Shown: positions 1 through 7,716 of the stretch, piece by piece
How the letters are laid out: every line of letters starts with the position of its first letter
Numbering within the stretch: the first letter of the stretch is position 1
Source: Clostridiales bacterium
GTDB taxonomy: Bacteria > Bacillota > Clostridia > Oscillospirales > Acutalibacteraceae
DNA length: 64,000 nt
Reading direction: 5' to 3'
NCBI GenBank assembly: GCA_019416455.1
Contig: DXXG01000007.1
Coordinates: forward strand, 1-64,000
The notes under the pieces: model-generated
The model's input: the letters and a program-made list of their open reading frames with translations, nothing else
What the model was told of the DNA's origin: nothing
The model's database searches: none
Position numbers and translations under genes: made by a program

Positions 1-42
1 TCGTGTGCCAAATGGGGGCGTTGCCCCCTTTGGAAACCCCCA

Positions 43-94
43 CAAGAAAAGGCGGTACGCTACCCCTCCACGGGGCGCATACCGCCTTTTCTTG
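43..94. terminator. 15-bp inverted repeat, probable terminator
   Basis: Arms at 43-57 and 80-94 are perfectly complementary over 15 bases, with A-rich and T-rich outer ends, so the hairpin could stop transcription from either side. It lies downstream of the small HTH gene read leftwards from 287. A shorter GGGGGC/GCCCCC hairpin sits at 14-28. Confidence 0.55.
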
Positions 95-155
95 TTATCC
101 AGCCCTCCGGCTGTATCGGTTGAGCAAAAGTCAGCGTGGGATTGATGTGGTATCT

Positions 156-287
156 TTATCTAAGTGAACCCCCAGTTTCCCATTTACTTATCGCTTGAAC
201 GCTAATCTGCAATTTTTCTGCGAGTTCTCCCTGGCTAATCATCTGCCTCCTACGCAACTTCTGAATAATTTGCCCTATGTATGCCAT
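156..287 (-). CDS. 43-residue truncated XRE-family HTH peptide
   Basis: ATG at 287 follows an AAAGGAG site at the right distance and opens a 43-codon frame ending in TAA. The peptide reads like the first 40 residues of a Cro/cI-type helix-turn-helix domain, including the ISQGELAEKLQIS and QAISKWETG segments, then stops after GGSLR. Normal family members carry at least 20 more HTH residues and usually a C-terminal domain, so this is either a mini-regulator or the remnant of a longer repressor. It has its own candidate promoter at 320-348 and a palindrome at 349-363, which suggests that it is expressed. HTH family recognition is firm; function is uncertain. Confidence 0.6.
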   Translation of the reverse strand: MAYIGQIIQKLRRRQMISQGELAEKLQISVQAISKWETGGSLR

Positions 288-319
288 ATTATTCTCCTTT
301 CGATCAGTTTGATAAGAAC

Positions 320-348
320 ATTCTAACAAGAAACAAAGACAGTGACAA
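320..348 (-). promoter_or_regulatory. candidate promoter of the HTH stub
   Basis: On the minus strand TTGTCA (343-348) and TAGAAT (320-325) are separated by 17 bases. The start codon lies about 32 bases downstream. Confidence 0.5.
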
Positions 349-363
349 TCGAATCGTATTCGA
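349..363. promoter_or_regulatory. perfect palindrome TCGAAT-CGT-ATTCGA, candidate operator
   Basis: The 15-base inverted repeat abuts the -35 box of the HTH-stub promoter. That position would suit an operator of an XRE-type repressor. Its role as an operator is inferred from symmetry and place only. Confidence 0.4.
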
Positions 364-388
364 CTGTTTTCAACCGCTAGTTTATAAT

Positions 389-996
389 CAAAGGGGGATC
401 TAGATAAAAATATATTTTAATATTTTTAGAACAGTAATTTAAAAGCAATAAAGTATCTTCCACCCTTTGGTGGATTTACCCTCAACAAAGGATGGAGAAG
501 CATTCCCCCCATTCTTTGCTTATACAGGCGTAATTTTTGAAGTTGAGATGCTTCTTTAAGCAGAAGAAAAGATAATGACTTTCGACTGAGTACGGAGTAT
601 GCCCAGCACTTCGTGTCAAGTTGCCATTATAAATGAAAGCACTCCTCTTTCTCTGCTGTAAAATCGCTAGATTCGTCCACGACGCCTTATACAGCTCCAA
701 CTGGGCCCATAACTCGTTCAGCTTGTATTTGACTGTTTCCGTCATCTCTTGAGGGAATGGCCCCCAGGGTAAAAATAAACGTTGACAAAAAACTACCCTG
801 CGCGTGTATCTCTCCACACGCGTTTCTCAAATCCGCTTTTGTAGAAACACTTTCTGTTGTTTACTGTCCTACAATTTCTTCGGTGGGGAAATCGCCTCCC
901 ATCTGGCTTCCACACAAAAGATCGAAACTTTCGCTCACAAGCAACCGGATAAACCATTATTGTTTTGTTCTATCGATAAAACGAAAATCAGGCAAA
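389..996. other. AT-rich intergenic stretch, no supported gene
   Basis: Reading frames exist on both strands (for example minus-strand 482-817), but none has a ribosome site, a convincing composition or a recognisable domain. No mobile element ends or RNA gene were seen. Confidence 0.4.
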
Positions 997-1031
997 GAAA
1001 AGGTGCTGAAAATCTTTTTCAGCACCTTTTC
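997..1031 (-). terminator. rho-independent terminator of the SLH gene at 1048
   Basis: Perfect 16-bp stem (997-1012 with 1016-1031) just after the stop codon of the minus-strand gene, ending in a T-rich arm and followed on that strand by CTTTGCC. Confidence 0.75.
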
Positions 1032-1047
1032 TTTACATCAACTTTAT

Positions 1048-2169
1048 TTATGGCATCGGTAAACCAAGTTCCTCGATCTGCCATGGTTCAAGGTAGATCC
1101 ACTCTGCACCACCATTGGAATAGTCCAAATATCCGTAAAAGGAAAAGTCACCGCGTTTAAAGCGACCGCATTCCTCACAGGAGTATACGTCAAAAACAGC
1201 GTATACAGAATATGTGCAGTATCCCACATTGTGAATATTTTCAATATGGTCCCAAAACCGTCCTATCCATTCTTCACCGTCACAACCGCCAAAGAATGTG
1301 TAGCATCGTGAACACATATGAATGGCTATCTTTTTTCCGTTTTTGTCTGTTGCAATTTCCATATTATTTGTATATCCATTTTCATCCGGAGGACTGCCGC
1401 TATAGTCTGCACTCCAATCGGTGGTCATTCCTTTTGGCCATTTTTCCCACTTGTGAACGTGTTCAGACGGCTCTGTCGGTTTTTCATCCGGTTCGGAACC
1501 GGACGCATTAGCACAGCAGCTGTTGGTGGTATTCAGCACCACTGCCGCTTGGGCACGCGTCAGGTAAGATTCCCCGCCGAACGTGCCGTATTCATCCATA
1601 CCGCTCAGCAGCTTCAGAGCGTAGACTCCCATGACCGACTCCTGATATTCTCCAGGGATCTTGGCCCAATCTCCGATATAGTTAGAGGCATTGGAACTGC
1701 TCAACACAGTAACTCCATCAGACGAAAGTATCCCACCATCCACATAATGGACAGCACCTACTTCTTTCACCACATTATATAAAAATGTAGCCATCCGATA
1801 CCGGTTAAGGGGATTGTTCAGCACTGCTTTTTCACCCAGATCGCCGGTCAGCAAACCGTGTGCCTGAGCAACGTCCACATAAGGCTGATACCAAGGTTCC
1901 CCCTCACTGCCCGGGGCAACCTCTTCAAAATAGAGGGACTTCATAATCATTGTTACAAACTCAGCGCCTGTAACACGCTGTTCCGGAGCATAACGTCCCC
2001 CACCTATACCAGTAATCCAACCCTTTTCTGCTGCCTGCTGCACATGATGGTATGCCCAATGGGTATTCGGCACATCAGAAAACGCGCTCCCTGCTGCTGA
2101 AGCTGCCACGGGTGACATCCCCACCACTAAGCAGACTGCCAAAAGCAAGGACAAAACTTTCTTCTTCAT
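1048..2169 (-). CDS. SLH surface protein with Cys/His-rich C-terminal domain
   Basis: A 373-residue exported protein. The ATG at 2169 (MKKKVLSLLL) has AAAGGAG eight bases upstream; longer frames have no ribosome site. Residues 1-26 are a signal peptide ending ASAA. Three SLH repeats follow (about 28-82, 93-138, 163-215), which normally bind pyruvylated wall polymers. After a Pro/Glu linker (225-236) comes a domain I do not recognise, with C286/C289, C296, H308/H313, C318 and C331/C334, an arrangement suggestive of bound zinc. The first 215 residues are nearly the same as those of the CAP-domain protein at 9574-10620, so the two are paralogues with exchanged C-termini. It has its own promoter and terminator, so it is monocistronic. 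Confidence 0.85.
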   Translation of the reverse strand: MKKKVLSLLLAVCLVVGMSPVAASAAGSAFSDVPNTHWAYHHVQQAAEKGWITGIGGGRYAPEQRVTGAEFVTMIMKSLYFEEVAPGSEGEPWYQPYVDVAQAHGLLTGDLGEKAVLNNPLNRYRMATFLYNVVKEVGAVHYVDGGILSSDGVTVLSSSNASNYIGDWAKIPGEYQESVMGVYALKLLSGMDEYGTFGGESYLTRAQAAVVLNTTNSCCANASGSEPDEKPTEPSEHVHKWEKWPKGMTTDWSADYSGSPPDENGYTNNMEIATDKNGKKIAIHMCSRCYTFFGGCDGEEWIGRFWDHIENIHNVGYCTYSVYAVFDVYSCEECGRFKRGDFSFYGYLDYSNGGAEWIYLEPWQIEELGLPMP

Positions 2170-2275
2170 CACTTGAACTCCTTTCGTCTCCCAACAAAAT
2201 GGATCCTCATTTTCAAGAAACAGAACCAGCGAGACGACCGTTTCAAAAAAAACGGCCAAAATTCTGTTCTCTGCT
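2170..2275 (-). promoter_or_regulatory. conserved 5' leader with stem-loop (copy 1)
   Basis: Untranslated leader between the promoter and the SLH start codon. A stem CCGTTT/AAACGG at 2238-2243 and 2250-2255 has counterparts at the same place in the leaders of the SLH genes starting at 10620 and 13928. The block CAGAATTTTG upstream of the stem on the transcript and AAAGGAG at the start codon are also conserved. Confidence 0.5.
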
Positions 2276-2304
2276 TTATAATGCCATTCTATTCCTTTTT
2301 CCAA
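2276..2304 (-). promoter_or_regulatory. promoter of SLH gene, copy 1
   Basis: Minus strand TTGGAA (2299-2304), 17-base spacer, TTATAA (2276-2281). The same geometry recurs at 10727-10755 and 14036-14064 with TTGAAA/TTATGG and TTGCTA/TTATAG. Confidence 0.55.
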
Positions 2305-2533
2305 AAATTACAAGAGGAAGCATAAAAAAAATTTGAGCTGTCGTGCCCATGAGGATCAACACGCAGTCTTTCAGGAAGTATGATGACAAGCAGAAAGCGA
2401 CAATGTCGCTGCTTAGCTTTAGCCCCTTTGGAAAACTATAAGAAATGACTTATATTGACCGCTTGAATAACAGCCGAGAAGCCATCGTTTTTAGTGTACT
2501 GACCCGCAAAAGCAATGACCAAGCATATTGCAA

Positions 2534-2900
2534 AACACAGGGTTCAGGCCCCGCATTTATGTCCTTTTCTCATCACCCTCTTCCTTCAAAGAGAATGGTT
2601 AATCTCTCGTCTGCAACAGACGCTCTGCCGGGTTTTCTTGGTACTTTTTGTTATACAAGCTGTTACGAATTATATCAATGTCTTTGAGACATTGTCGGGG
2701 ATTAACCAGTTATTTTTCCATGCCCCTCAAAAGCTTGCCAAAGCACCACCTTTTCAGGTGAGACAAATCCTTCTCTTTCCTCTCTGTGTCGTCTCATCCG
2801 TTCTGATATATTCAACCTAGCAATTTACCTACCTGACTTGGTGTAAGGGATTTTACACTTTTATCCGCCTGCTTTATCCCATTCACCAAGCTGTAAGTGA
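2534..2900. other. intergenic, no supported gene
   Basis: Only unconvincing frames are present on either strand. The stretch lies between the duplicated SLH flank and the integrase remnant. Confidence 0.35.
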
Positions 2901-2904
2901 AGGC

Positions 2905-3052
2905 GCGCCTAGGATTCGCATACTTCAGCAGTGTGTAGAGCCGTCGGCTGACTTCAGGGGTGATAATCATCCTTCCCGGGTGAGTGGAACAACCATCGGG
3001 AGCGCGCTCTGGCCTTGTACTCCGTCAACACCTTTCCGACAGATGGAGACAT
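2905..3052 (-). pseudogene. tyrosine recombinase (integrase) remnant
   Basis: Read leftwards from 3052, one frame gives MSPSVGKVLTEYKARARS followed by RWLFHSPGKDDYHP and a stop. This matches the segment of phage or transposon integrases that usually reads LPPxVVxVLxEHKAR...WLFPSPVKEDSPLDP, just before the second part of the catalytic domain. A neighbouring frame then continues with TPEVSRRLYTLLKYA, which fits the next helix, so there is a frameshift near 2960. The catalytic HxxR and Tyr regions are absent. The gene is dead, and the remnant marks a former integration event. Family assignment is from motif memory, not alignment. Confidence 0.5.
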
Positions 3053-3070
3053 ATCAGTGCAGGGATGATC

Positions 3071-3152
3071 GCCAACTTTGAAACCAGGAAAGTTTGCCTT
3101 GTTTCAAGTTGGCAAAACTGACAGCTGGTCAGATTGAATCGCATGTCTGACC
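3071..3152. other. two inverted repeats upstream of the kinase-locus promoter
   Basis: The first repeat pairs 3071-3084 with 3101-3113 (GCCAACTTTGAAAC with GTTTCAAGTTGGC, one bulged base). The second pairs GGTCAGA at 3127-3133 with TCTGACC at 3146-3152. They may be operators or an old terminator; no U-tract follows. Confidence 0.35.
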
Positions 3153-3168
3153 TCCTTTAGCGTCCCTC

Positions 3169-3197
3169 TTGACGTTTTTTCTCTTCTATGCTATGTT
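3169..3197 (+). promoter_or_regulatory. promoter of decayed regulator/kinase operon
   Basis: TTGACG (3169-3174), 17 bases, TATGTT (3192-3197). The same context, CCTCTTGACG followed by a pyrimidine-rich spacer, precedes the paralogous response-regulator gene at 28183-28211, so the two promoters are homologous. Confidence 0.55.
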
Positions 3198-3286
3198 CAT
3201 TGTGCAAATCACAGCAAAGCCGAAGTAATTGTCAAAACCTAAAACGATTTGTGCAAAATTTGCGTGTTACTGCAAAGAAGACAGGT

Positions 3287-3460
3287 ATGCTGTGGACCGT
3301 CCTGTGTAATGACGAAAAAAATTTTATTAGACCGCGGCGTTGATCGGCGCATATCTCCATTCTTGCCTCGGTCTGACCGGACAGCTAGAGACGTTCAAGA
3401 GCGGTGGCAACGGATTTCAAGATTGCCTGGGGGAGTCCCCCGGCTGGAGGAGCGGTACAT
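3287..3460 (+). pseudogene. remnant of a LytTR-type response regulator
   Basis: ATG at 3287 gives MLWTVLCNDEKNFI, which aligns with the start MLRIAICDDEKKYL of the intact regulator at 28305. A frameshift near 3330 moves the homology into the next frame, where GLTGQLETFKSGG and the following ES-G match the GFQGQVELFLSGG...ESGG segment of the paralogue. About 40 codons of receiver domain survive. The phospho-acceptor region and the whole LytTR DNA-binding domain are deleted, and the remnant runs straight into the ribosome site of the kinase at 3461. The matched promoter (3169-3197) supports descent from the same operon type. Confidence 0.6.
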
Positions 3461-4720
3461 ATGGTAGAACTTTTTGTTATGGAGTACATGACGGTACTGG
3501 GCATGACAATGGTGCTGCTGTTTCTGGATAGCAGGTATTCTCTGCAACGTACCATTCTAACGGTATATGGCACAGTATTCCTGGTCATGGCAGGGGTTGC
3601 CGTTTTATACCGGACAGCTGGTTTAGAAACCACGATTAAACTCTATTCCTTCATTGCCCATGTTCCCTCTCTGTTTCTTCTTTTCGCCCTAAGCCGTTTT
3701 CGAGGATGGCGTCTGGTATTTCAACTGCTCTCCGCGATCCTGTTCTGTATGGTGATCCAGCACGTAGCAGGACTGGCCTATTATCTGTCAGGCAGTCATT
3801 TATGGGTATTGATATTGTGCTATGCTGTCCTCAGTACAGGCGTTATTTGGTTCCTGCTTTGCTTTCTGCGTCCGCTGTTTCTTCTGACACTGCTGGAACT
3901 ACGTCGAGGCTGGTGGCTCATATGCCTGGTGATGGCGATGTACTATGTCATCGTCATCTACTTGATTCCCGGCTATGTCGGCTACGAGCGGAGCAGCACT
4001 GTTCTTAAACCTACCATTTCTTTGCTGATGGTGGGAGTTTATTCCATTTTGATGTTTCTCTTTACCAGCATTCAAAAGGAAATGGAGGCCCGGCACAACG
4101 CACAATTGTCCACATTGCAGTTGTCGGCTCTTCAGAGCCGCATGGAAGCGGTGAACGCTGCTGAAGATGCCATCCGCATGGAGCGCCATGACCTGCGTCA
4201 CCGGCTCCAGACTGTCGCGGAACTGGTGTCACGGGGAGAGATAGATACTGCCTTGGACTTTCTGGATGCGGCACAAAATCGGCTGGTTGAACAAAAGGTA
4301 ATCCGCTGGTGCCACCCTCCGGTGCTGGACGCGGTGTTTGCCTCTTACTTCGACCAGGCCCAAAATCAGGGCATCTCCGTTAAGGCAAAGATTTCCCTTT
4401 CCAACACGCTTTCCGTAAATGAGGGAGAATTGGCCATTGTCCTGGCCAACGCCCTGGAAAATGCCATCCACGCAAATCTGAAGCTGCCCCAAGAACAGCG
4501 AGAGATCCGGTGTAAGATGATGGGAACTCCCAGCGTCATGTTGGAAATCTCCAATCCCTGTGATGCCAATGTCGTCTTTGACAACAATGGTCTCCCGGTA
4601 GCGCAAAGTGAGGAGCATGGCTTGGGAGTGCAGTCCATCTCGGCGTTTTGCCGTAAAAACGGAGCTGTCTGCCAGTTTGATCTGACAGACGGTTGGTTCC
4701 GGTTGAGATTGGTACTGTAA
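3461..4720 (+). CDS. AgrC-like GHKL sensor histidine kinase, orphaned
   Basis: A 419-residue membrane kinase. ATG at 3461 is preceded by GGAGGAG; an in-frame upstream ATG has no ribosome site. Residues 1-205 hold about six membrane helices. Residues 215-419 form the kinase core: ERHDLRH with the phospho-accepting His near 243, NALENAI (N-box) near 330-337, and EHGLGVQ (G-box) near 385. The family usually senses a peptide and phosphorylates a LytTR regulator. Here that partner gene is the broken remnant just upstream, so the kinase may act on the regulator at 28305, because its catalytic half closely resembles that of the kinase at 29077. The diguanylate cyclase gene begins 40 bases downstream, probably in the same operon. 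Confidence 0.85.
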   Translation: MVELFVMEYMTVLGMTMVLLFLDSRYSLQRTILTVYGTVFLVMAGVAVLYRTAGLETTIKLYSFIAHVPSLFLLFALSRFRGWRLVFQLLSAILFCMVIQHVAGLAYYLSGSHLWVLILCYAVLSTGVIWFLLCFLRPLFLLTLLELRRGWWLICLVMAMYYVIVIYLIPGYVGYERSSTVLKPTISLLMVGVYSILMFLFTSIQKEMEARHNAQLSTLQLSALQSRMEAVNAAEDAIRMERHDLRHRLQTVAELVSRGEIDTALDFLDAAQNRLVEQKVIRWCHPPVLDAVFASYFDQAQNQGISVKAKISLSNTLSVNEGELAIVLANALENAIHANLKLPQEQREIRCKMMGTPSVMLEISNPCDANVVFDNNGLPVAQSEEHGLGVQSISAFCRKNGAVCQFDLTDGWFRLRLVL

Positions 4721-4760
4721 AATCACGCGGATTATTGTTCTGAAAAGCAGGAGGTTGTTT

Positions 4761-6344
4761 ATGCCCAAAATACACCGTTATTCCTTTTGGTTATCCTGTG
4801 TTCTGATCAGTTTGGCCACGGCAGGCTTTTTGGTCATTCTCTTTCTCGCCCTGGGTTCTCCATCGTCCTACCAACCCGAGCTGCACCAACAGTTTGTGCA
4901 AATTGAGCCGGTGAGTCTCACTGAAGATGGCGCCAACACCATTTATCAGAAAACGTTGTCGGATAACCACTGGAGCCAGCCTGTCTGCGCCGTTACCGCC
5001 AAACGAACTCCTTATTCCGTGTATCTGGACGATGCACTCCTGCAGGAATACACTCCCGGCGCATTCGATCACGGCGGGATGATCCACTGGATCTCGCTGC
5101 CCGAAACGGAACTTGAGGGACGAGTCCTCACTGTATCCGCGCCCTCCGAAAAACTAACGGTCCTGGCGGGCGATTACAGCAATCTGATCCTTCACTACCG
5201 CAACTCTAACGCTGCGACCCTAATCTTCTCGGGACTGTTTTTGTTTCTTGGCATTCTCATCGGTCTGCTTTCCTTGGGAGCCAGAGCGGCCATTGGAACT
5301 AAACGGCTCCGGACACTGCGATATCTCAGCGCGCTGGTGGTGCATGTCAGTCTGTGGATCTCCATGGACTCAGCTGTGCTCCAGATGTTCTACGTCAGCG
5401 GCGCGATCATGTATGTATTGGCCATGTACGCTTTTATGGCCATGCCTCTTTTTTTGATTCAGTTCTATCGCAGTATGATGGATGAGGATAGCCGCCTTCT
5501 TCGCATAATGTACCAGCTCCACCTGCTGAATCTTTGTATCTGCGGTCTATTGCAGGCTTTAGGTGTGGTCCAGCTCCATGAGATGCTGCCCCTGACCCAT
5601 GTACTGATGATTTTAACCCTGTTATCTCTGCTGCGCCTTCTGGTAACTTGGCTCCACTCCAAATTCCGTCGGGAGGCACGGCTGATGCTGAGCGGGTTTG
5701 GTGCCCTTGGCTTCTGCTGCGCGGCGGGATTCTTGGACTATTATTTGTGGGGAAAAAGGTGGTATCTCATTTATTTCAGCGTAGGCATTCTGTTGCTTGT
5801 GGTGTCGCTTTTGGCAGTAGCCATTGGCTATGTGTATCAGGAAATGATCAAGTCCTCCCAGATGCGCTACTATCAGAAGATGGCCAACACGGATCTGATG
5901 ACGCAGCTTGACAGCCGTACAGCATTTGAAGAACGGGTCCGGCAGACCCCTATTCTGAAAGGTCCTTGCGCCTGTATTGTCGTGGACATCAACAATCTGA
6001 AACAGGCCAACGACACCATGGGTCATTCGGCAGGCGATGAGTTGATCTGCACCGCTGCCGAATGCATCCTGTCGGTTTTTGATTCTCTGGGCCATTGCTA
6101 TCGCATGGGTGGCGATGAGTTTGCGGTACTGCTGCAAAACATTACCGAGTCCCAGGTGAACAAAGCCCTGTCGGAATTGGAACTGTGCATCAGCCGCAAA
6201 AATCTGACACGGTCCTTCCCGCTGTCGCTGGCCGTGGGCCATACCATAGGACAGGATGCTCCCATCGAGCAGATGTTCCACGAGGCCGATGCCAATATGT
6301 ACCAGAATAAGAGTCAGATGAAAGGTCACGCCCTGGAACTGTGA
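4761..6344 (+). CDS. membrane diguanylate cyclase (7TM-type sensor plus GGDEF)
   Basis: A 527-residue protein. ATG at 4761 follows AGGAGG by six bases. One N-terminal membrane helix (about 10-32) and an extracytoplasmic segment of about 120 residues precede seven or so membrane helices (about 155-365), resembling the 7TMR-DISM layout. The C-terminal GGDEF domain (about 372-520) has the active motif MGGDEF and the substrate-site motif DINNLKQANDTMGHSAGD, so cyclic di-GMP synthesis is expected. The product-inhibition RxxD motif is missing from its usual place before GGDEF (SLGHCYRMGGDEF). It follows the GHKL kinase closely. A second GGDEF gene (26918-28069) also sits next to an AgrC-like kinase locus. 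Confidence 0.85.
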   Translation: MPKIHRYSFWLSCVLISLATAGFLVILFLALGSPSSYQPELHQQFVQIEPVSLTEDGANTIYQKTLSDNHWSQPVCAVTAKRTPYSVYLDDALLQEYTPGAFDHGGMIHWISLPETELEGRVLTVSAPSEKLTVLAGDYSNLILHYRNSNAATLIFSGLFLFLGILIGLLSLGARAAIGTKRLRTLRYLSALVVHVSLWISMDSAVLQMFYVSGAIMYVLAMYAFMAMPLFLIQFYRSMMDEDSRLLRIMYQLHLLNLCICGLLQALGVVQLHEMLPLTHVLMILTLLSLLRLLVTWLHSKFRREARLMLSGFGALGFCCAAGFLDYYLWGKRWYLIYFSVGILLLVVSLLAVAIGYVYQEMIKSSQMRYYQKMANTDLMTQLDSRTAFEERVRQTPILKGPCACIVVDINNLKQANDTMGHSAGDELICTAAECILSVFDSLGHCYRMGGDEFAVLLQNITESQVNKALSELELCISRKNLTRSFPLSLAVGHTIGQDAPIEQMFHEADANMYQNKSQMKGHALEL

Positions 6345-6458
6345 CTGTAAAATCTGGTGGTTGAGCCCCGGGCTTTGCGGTTTTGCTTTTTTTATAGGCA
6401 ACGTGGTATACTATACTGAAAAAGGGGTACATCTGCCCGGGAACGAGAGGTTACATCC

Positions 6459-7388
6459 ATGCAGAAGAATTCATTGGGAGATACCCTGCGCCAGCTGCGC
6501 AGGCAAAGAGGGCTTTCACAGGAAGAGCTGGCTGAGGGAATCTGCTCAACGGTGTCTATCTCTCGCATCGAGAACGGCAATCAAATGCCCTCTCAGCAAG
6601 TGCTGGAGGCATTGCTGGAAAAACTGGGAACCGGGCTCTACCAAATTTGCGACGTGTACTACCGCAGTGAGAAACAGCAGGATTTTGAGGAAAGAGCCCG
6701 GACGATCATCAAGCTGCGGGACGAGATGAATATGGACCAGGCCTGGCAGGAACTGACCAAGCTGCAAAAAGACTGTCCCGACGATACCCACAGCCGCCAA
6801 CTCTACCAGATGGTAGAGGTCACATTGCGGCTGGACTGCCACCACACCGACCCGGATAGCTATCCCATTGAGGAGACCATGGAGCTTACAAAAAAAGCGC
6901 TGGCTCTGACACGTCCCAATTTCGACTATGAAAATTTCCCCGCTACCGTGTTGACTCTGAACGAGGTAAACCTATTGCATATCATGGTAGGGGTTTTAGC
7001 AAGTATGGACCGAAACATGGACGCACTGCGCCTGGGGGAACGACTGTACGCAACGCTGAAAAAACACAAAAGCGATGTGGTCAGTTATGAACATATCAAA
7101 ATCAATGTGGTCATGAATCTAGGGGCCATTTTGGCCAAAATGAAGATGTACCAGGACGCGCTGCACTATATCGACGAGGCGGAAACCTTGAGTTTAGAAG
7201 ACAACGAACATAGCCTGTTAGTAATGATCGAGTTTAGCCGGGCGGAAATCTACTGTCTCACAGACCGCAAAGAAGAATGTGCCAATATTTTGAAAGCACT
7301 GGCAGCCTATACAGCGTTGACGAAACAGAAAATATACCTTCAGTCGATCCAACGCTTTGCCCATGACAATTTGGGCCTGGATCTATAA
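6459..7388 (+). CDS. HTH/TPR transcriptional regulator (Rgg/PlcR-like)
   Basis: A 309-residue protein with an XRE helix-turn-helix at residues 6-62 (LRQLRRQRGLSQEELAEG, then ISRIENG) and a long helical C-terminal half with TPR-like repeats. That architecture is typical of RNPP regulators (Rgg, PlcR, NprR), which bind short peptides. ATG at 6459 is preceded by GAGAGG. A -10-like TATACT lies at about 6412-6417. The gene ends just before a strong terminator (7418-7474), and then comes a small peptide gene and an ABC exporter. This context suggests peptide-responsive control of those two genes, which is inference. A peptide-independent TPR regulator is the alternative. Confidence 0.75.
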   Translation: MQKNSLGDTLRQLRRQRGLSQEELAEGICSTVSISRIENGNQMPSQQVLEALLEKLGTGLYQICDVYYRSEKQQDFEERARTIIKLRDEMNMDQAWQELTKLQKDCPDDTHSRQLYQMVEVTLRLDCHHTDPDSYPIEETMELTKKALALTRPNFDYENFPATVLTLNEVNLLHIMVGVLASMDRNMDALRLGERLYATLKKHKSDVVSYEHIKINVVMNLGAILAKMKMYQDALHYIDEAETLSLEDNEHSLLVMIEFSRAEIYCLTDRKEECANILKALAAYTALTKQKIYLQSIQRFAHDNLGLDL

Positions 7389-7399
7389 CAGACCACCAC

Positions 7400-7474
7400 T
7401 TAACAAATGATGTTAAGAGGCCGTAACAAATCGTGTAAGTTTATTTTACACACGGTTTGTTATGGCCTTTTTTT
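7400..7474 (+). terminator. terminator of the HTH/TPR gene, preceded by TTAACA-TGTTAA palindrome
   Basis: A 20-bp stem with few mismatches (7419-7439 with 7446-7467, GGCCGTAACAAA against TTTGTTATGGCC) is followed by eight T. A separate palindrome TTAACA-aatga-TGTTAA lies at 7400-7416. The next gene has a TAAAAT -10-like box near 7487 but no good -35 box, which would suit an activator-dependent promoter. Confidence 0.7.
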
Positions 7475-7525
7475 CTGGTTGTGAGGTAAAATGCTCCCAG
7501 ATGTTGCGGAAAGGAGATCAAAACC

Positions 7526-7714
7526 ATGGAAAATCACATCGATATCCCTACCCCAAAAGGAAAAAAGAAAGAGAAAAGATTTTGCTTGAGCCTCAGCCTC
7601 CATTTTGAGGACCAAAAGGCTGTGCAGTACCATTTAAGGTGGGTCGATGAGAACGGCCGTCACCACAACCTGTCCAATAAGGATAAGAATCATCCGGGAC
7701 ACCAGGAGGAATAA
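7526..7714 (+). CDS. 62-residue charged peptide upstream of an ABC exporter
   Basis: ATG at 7526 follows GGAAAGGAG by eight bases, so translation is very likely. The peptide has a Lys-rich N-terminus (PKGKKKEKRF), an apparent beta-rich middle (CLSLSLHF, AVQYHLRWV) and a hydrophilic His/Asn-rich tail ending GHQEE. There is no signal peptide, lipobox or double-glycine leader. It ends two bases before the ATG of the ABC exporter, so the two are translated together. Its place between an RNPP-like regulator and an exporter makes it a candidate exported peptide precursor or an accessory factor. I do not recognise the family. Confidence 0.65.
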   Translation: MENHIDIPTPKGKKKEKRFCLSLSLHFEDQKAVQYHLRWVDENGRHHNLSNKDKNHPGHQEE

Positions 7715-7716
7715 CC

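Larger units (their letters stand above)
1525..2533 (-). repeat. 1-kb duplicated SLH module, copy 1
   Basis: The upstream flank, promoter, leader and the codons for the signal peptide plus three SLH repeats match the block at 9975-10986. Similarity stops abruptly where the C-terminal domains begin, and again upstream just past a shared AATGACCAAGCATATTGCAA stretch. Confidence 0.75.

Noticed and set aside
482..817. A 111-codon minus-strand frame
   Set aside because: No ribosome site, no recognisable sequence, and no conserved neighbour; kept only as unassigned intergenic sequence.
2395..2420. Hairpin upstream of the SLH promoter (copy 1) as a terminator
   Set aside because: The short stem is not followed by a T-run and the paralogous site near 10848-10885 has a different structure.
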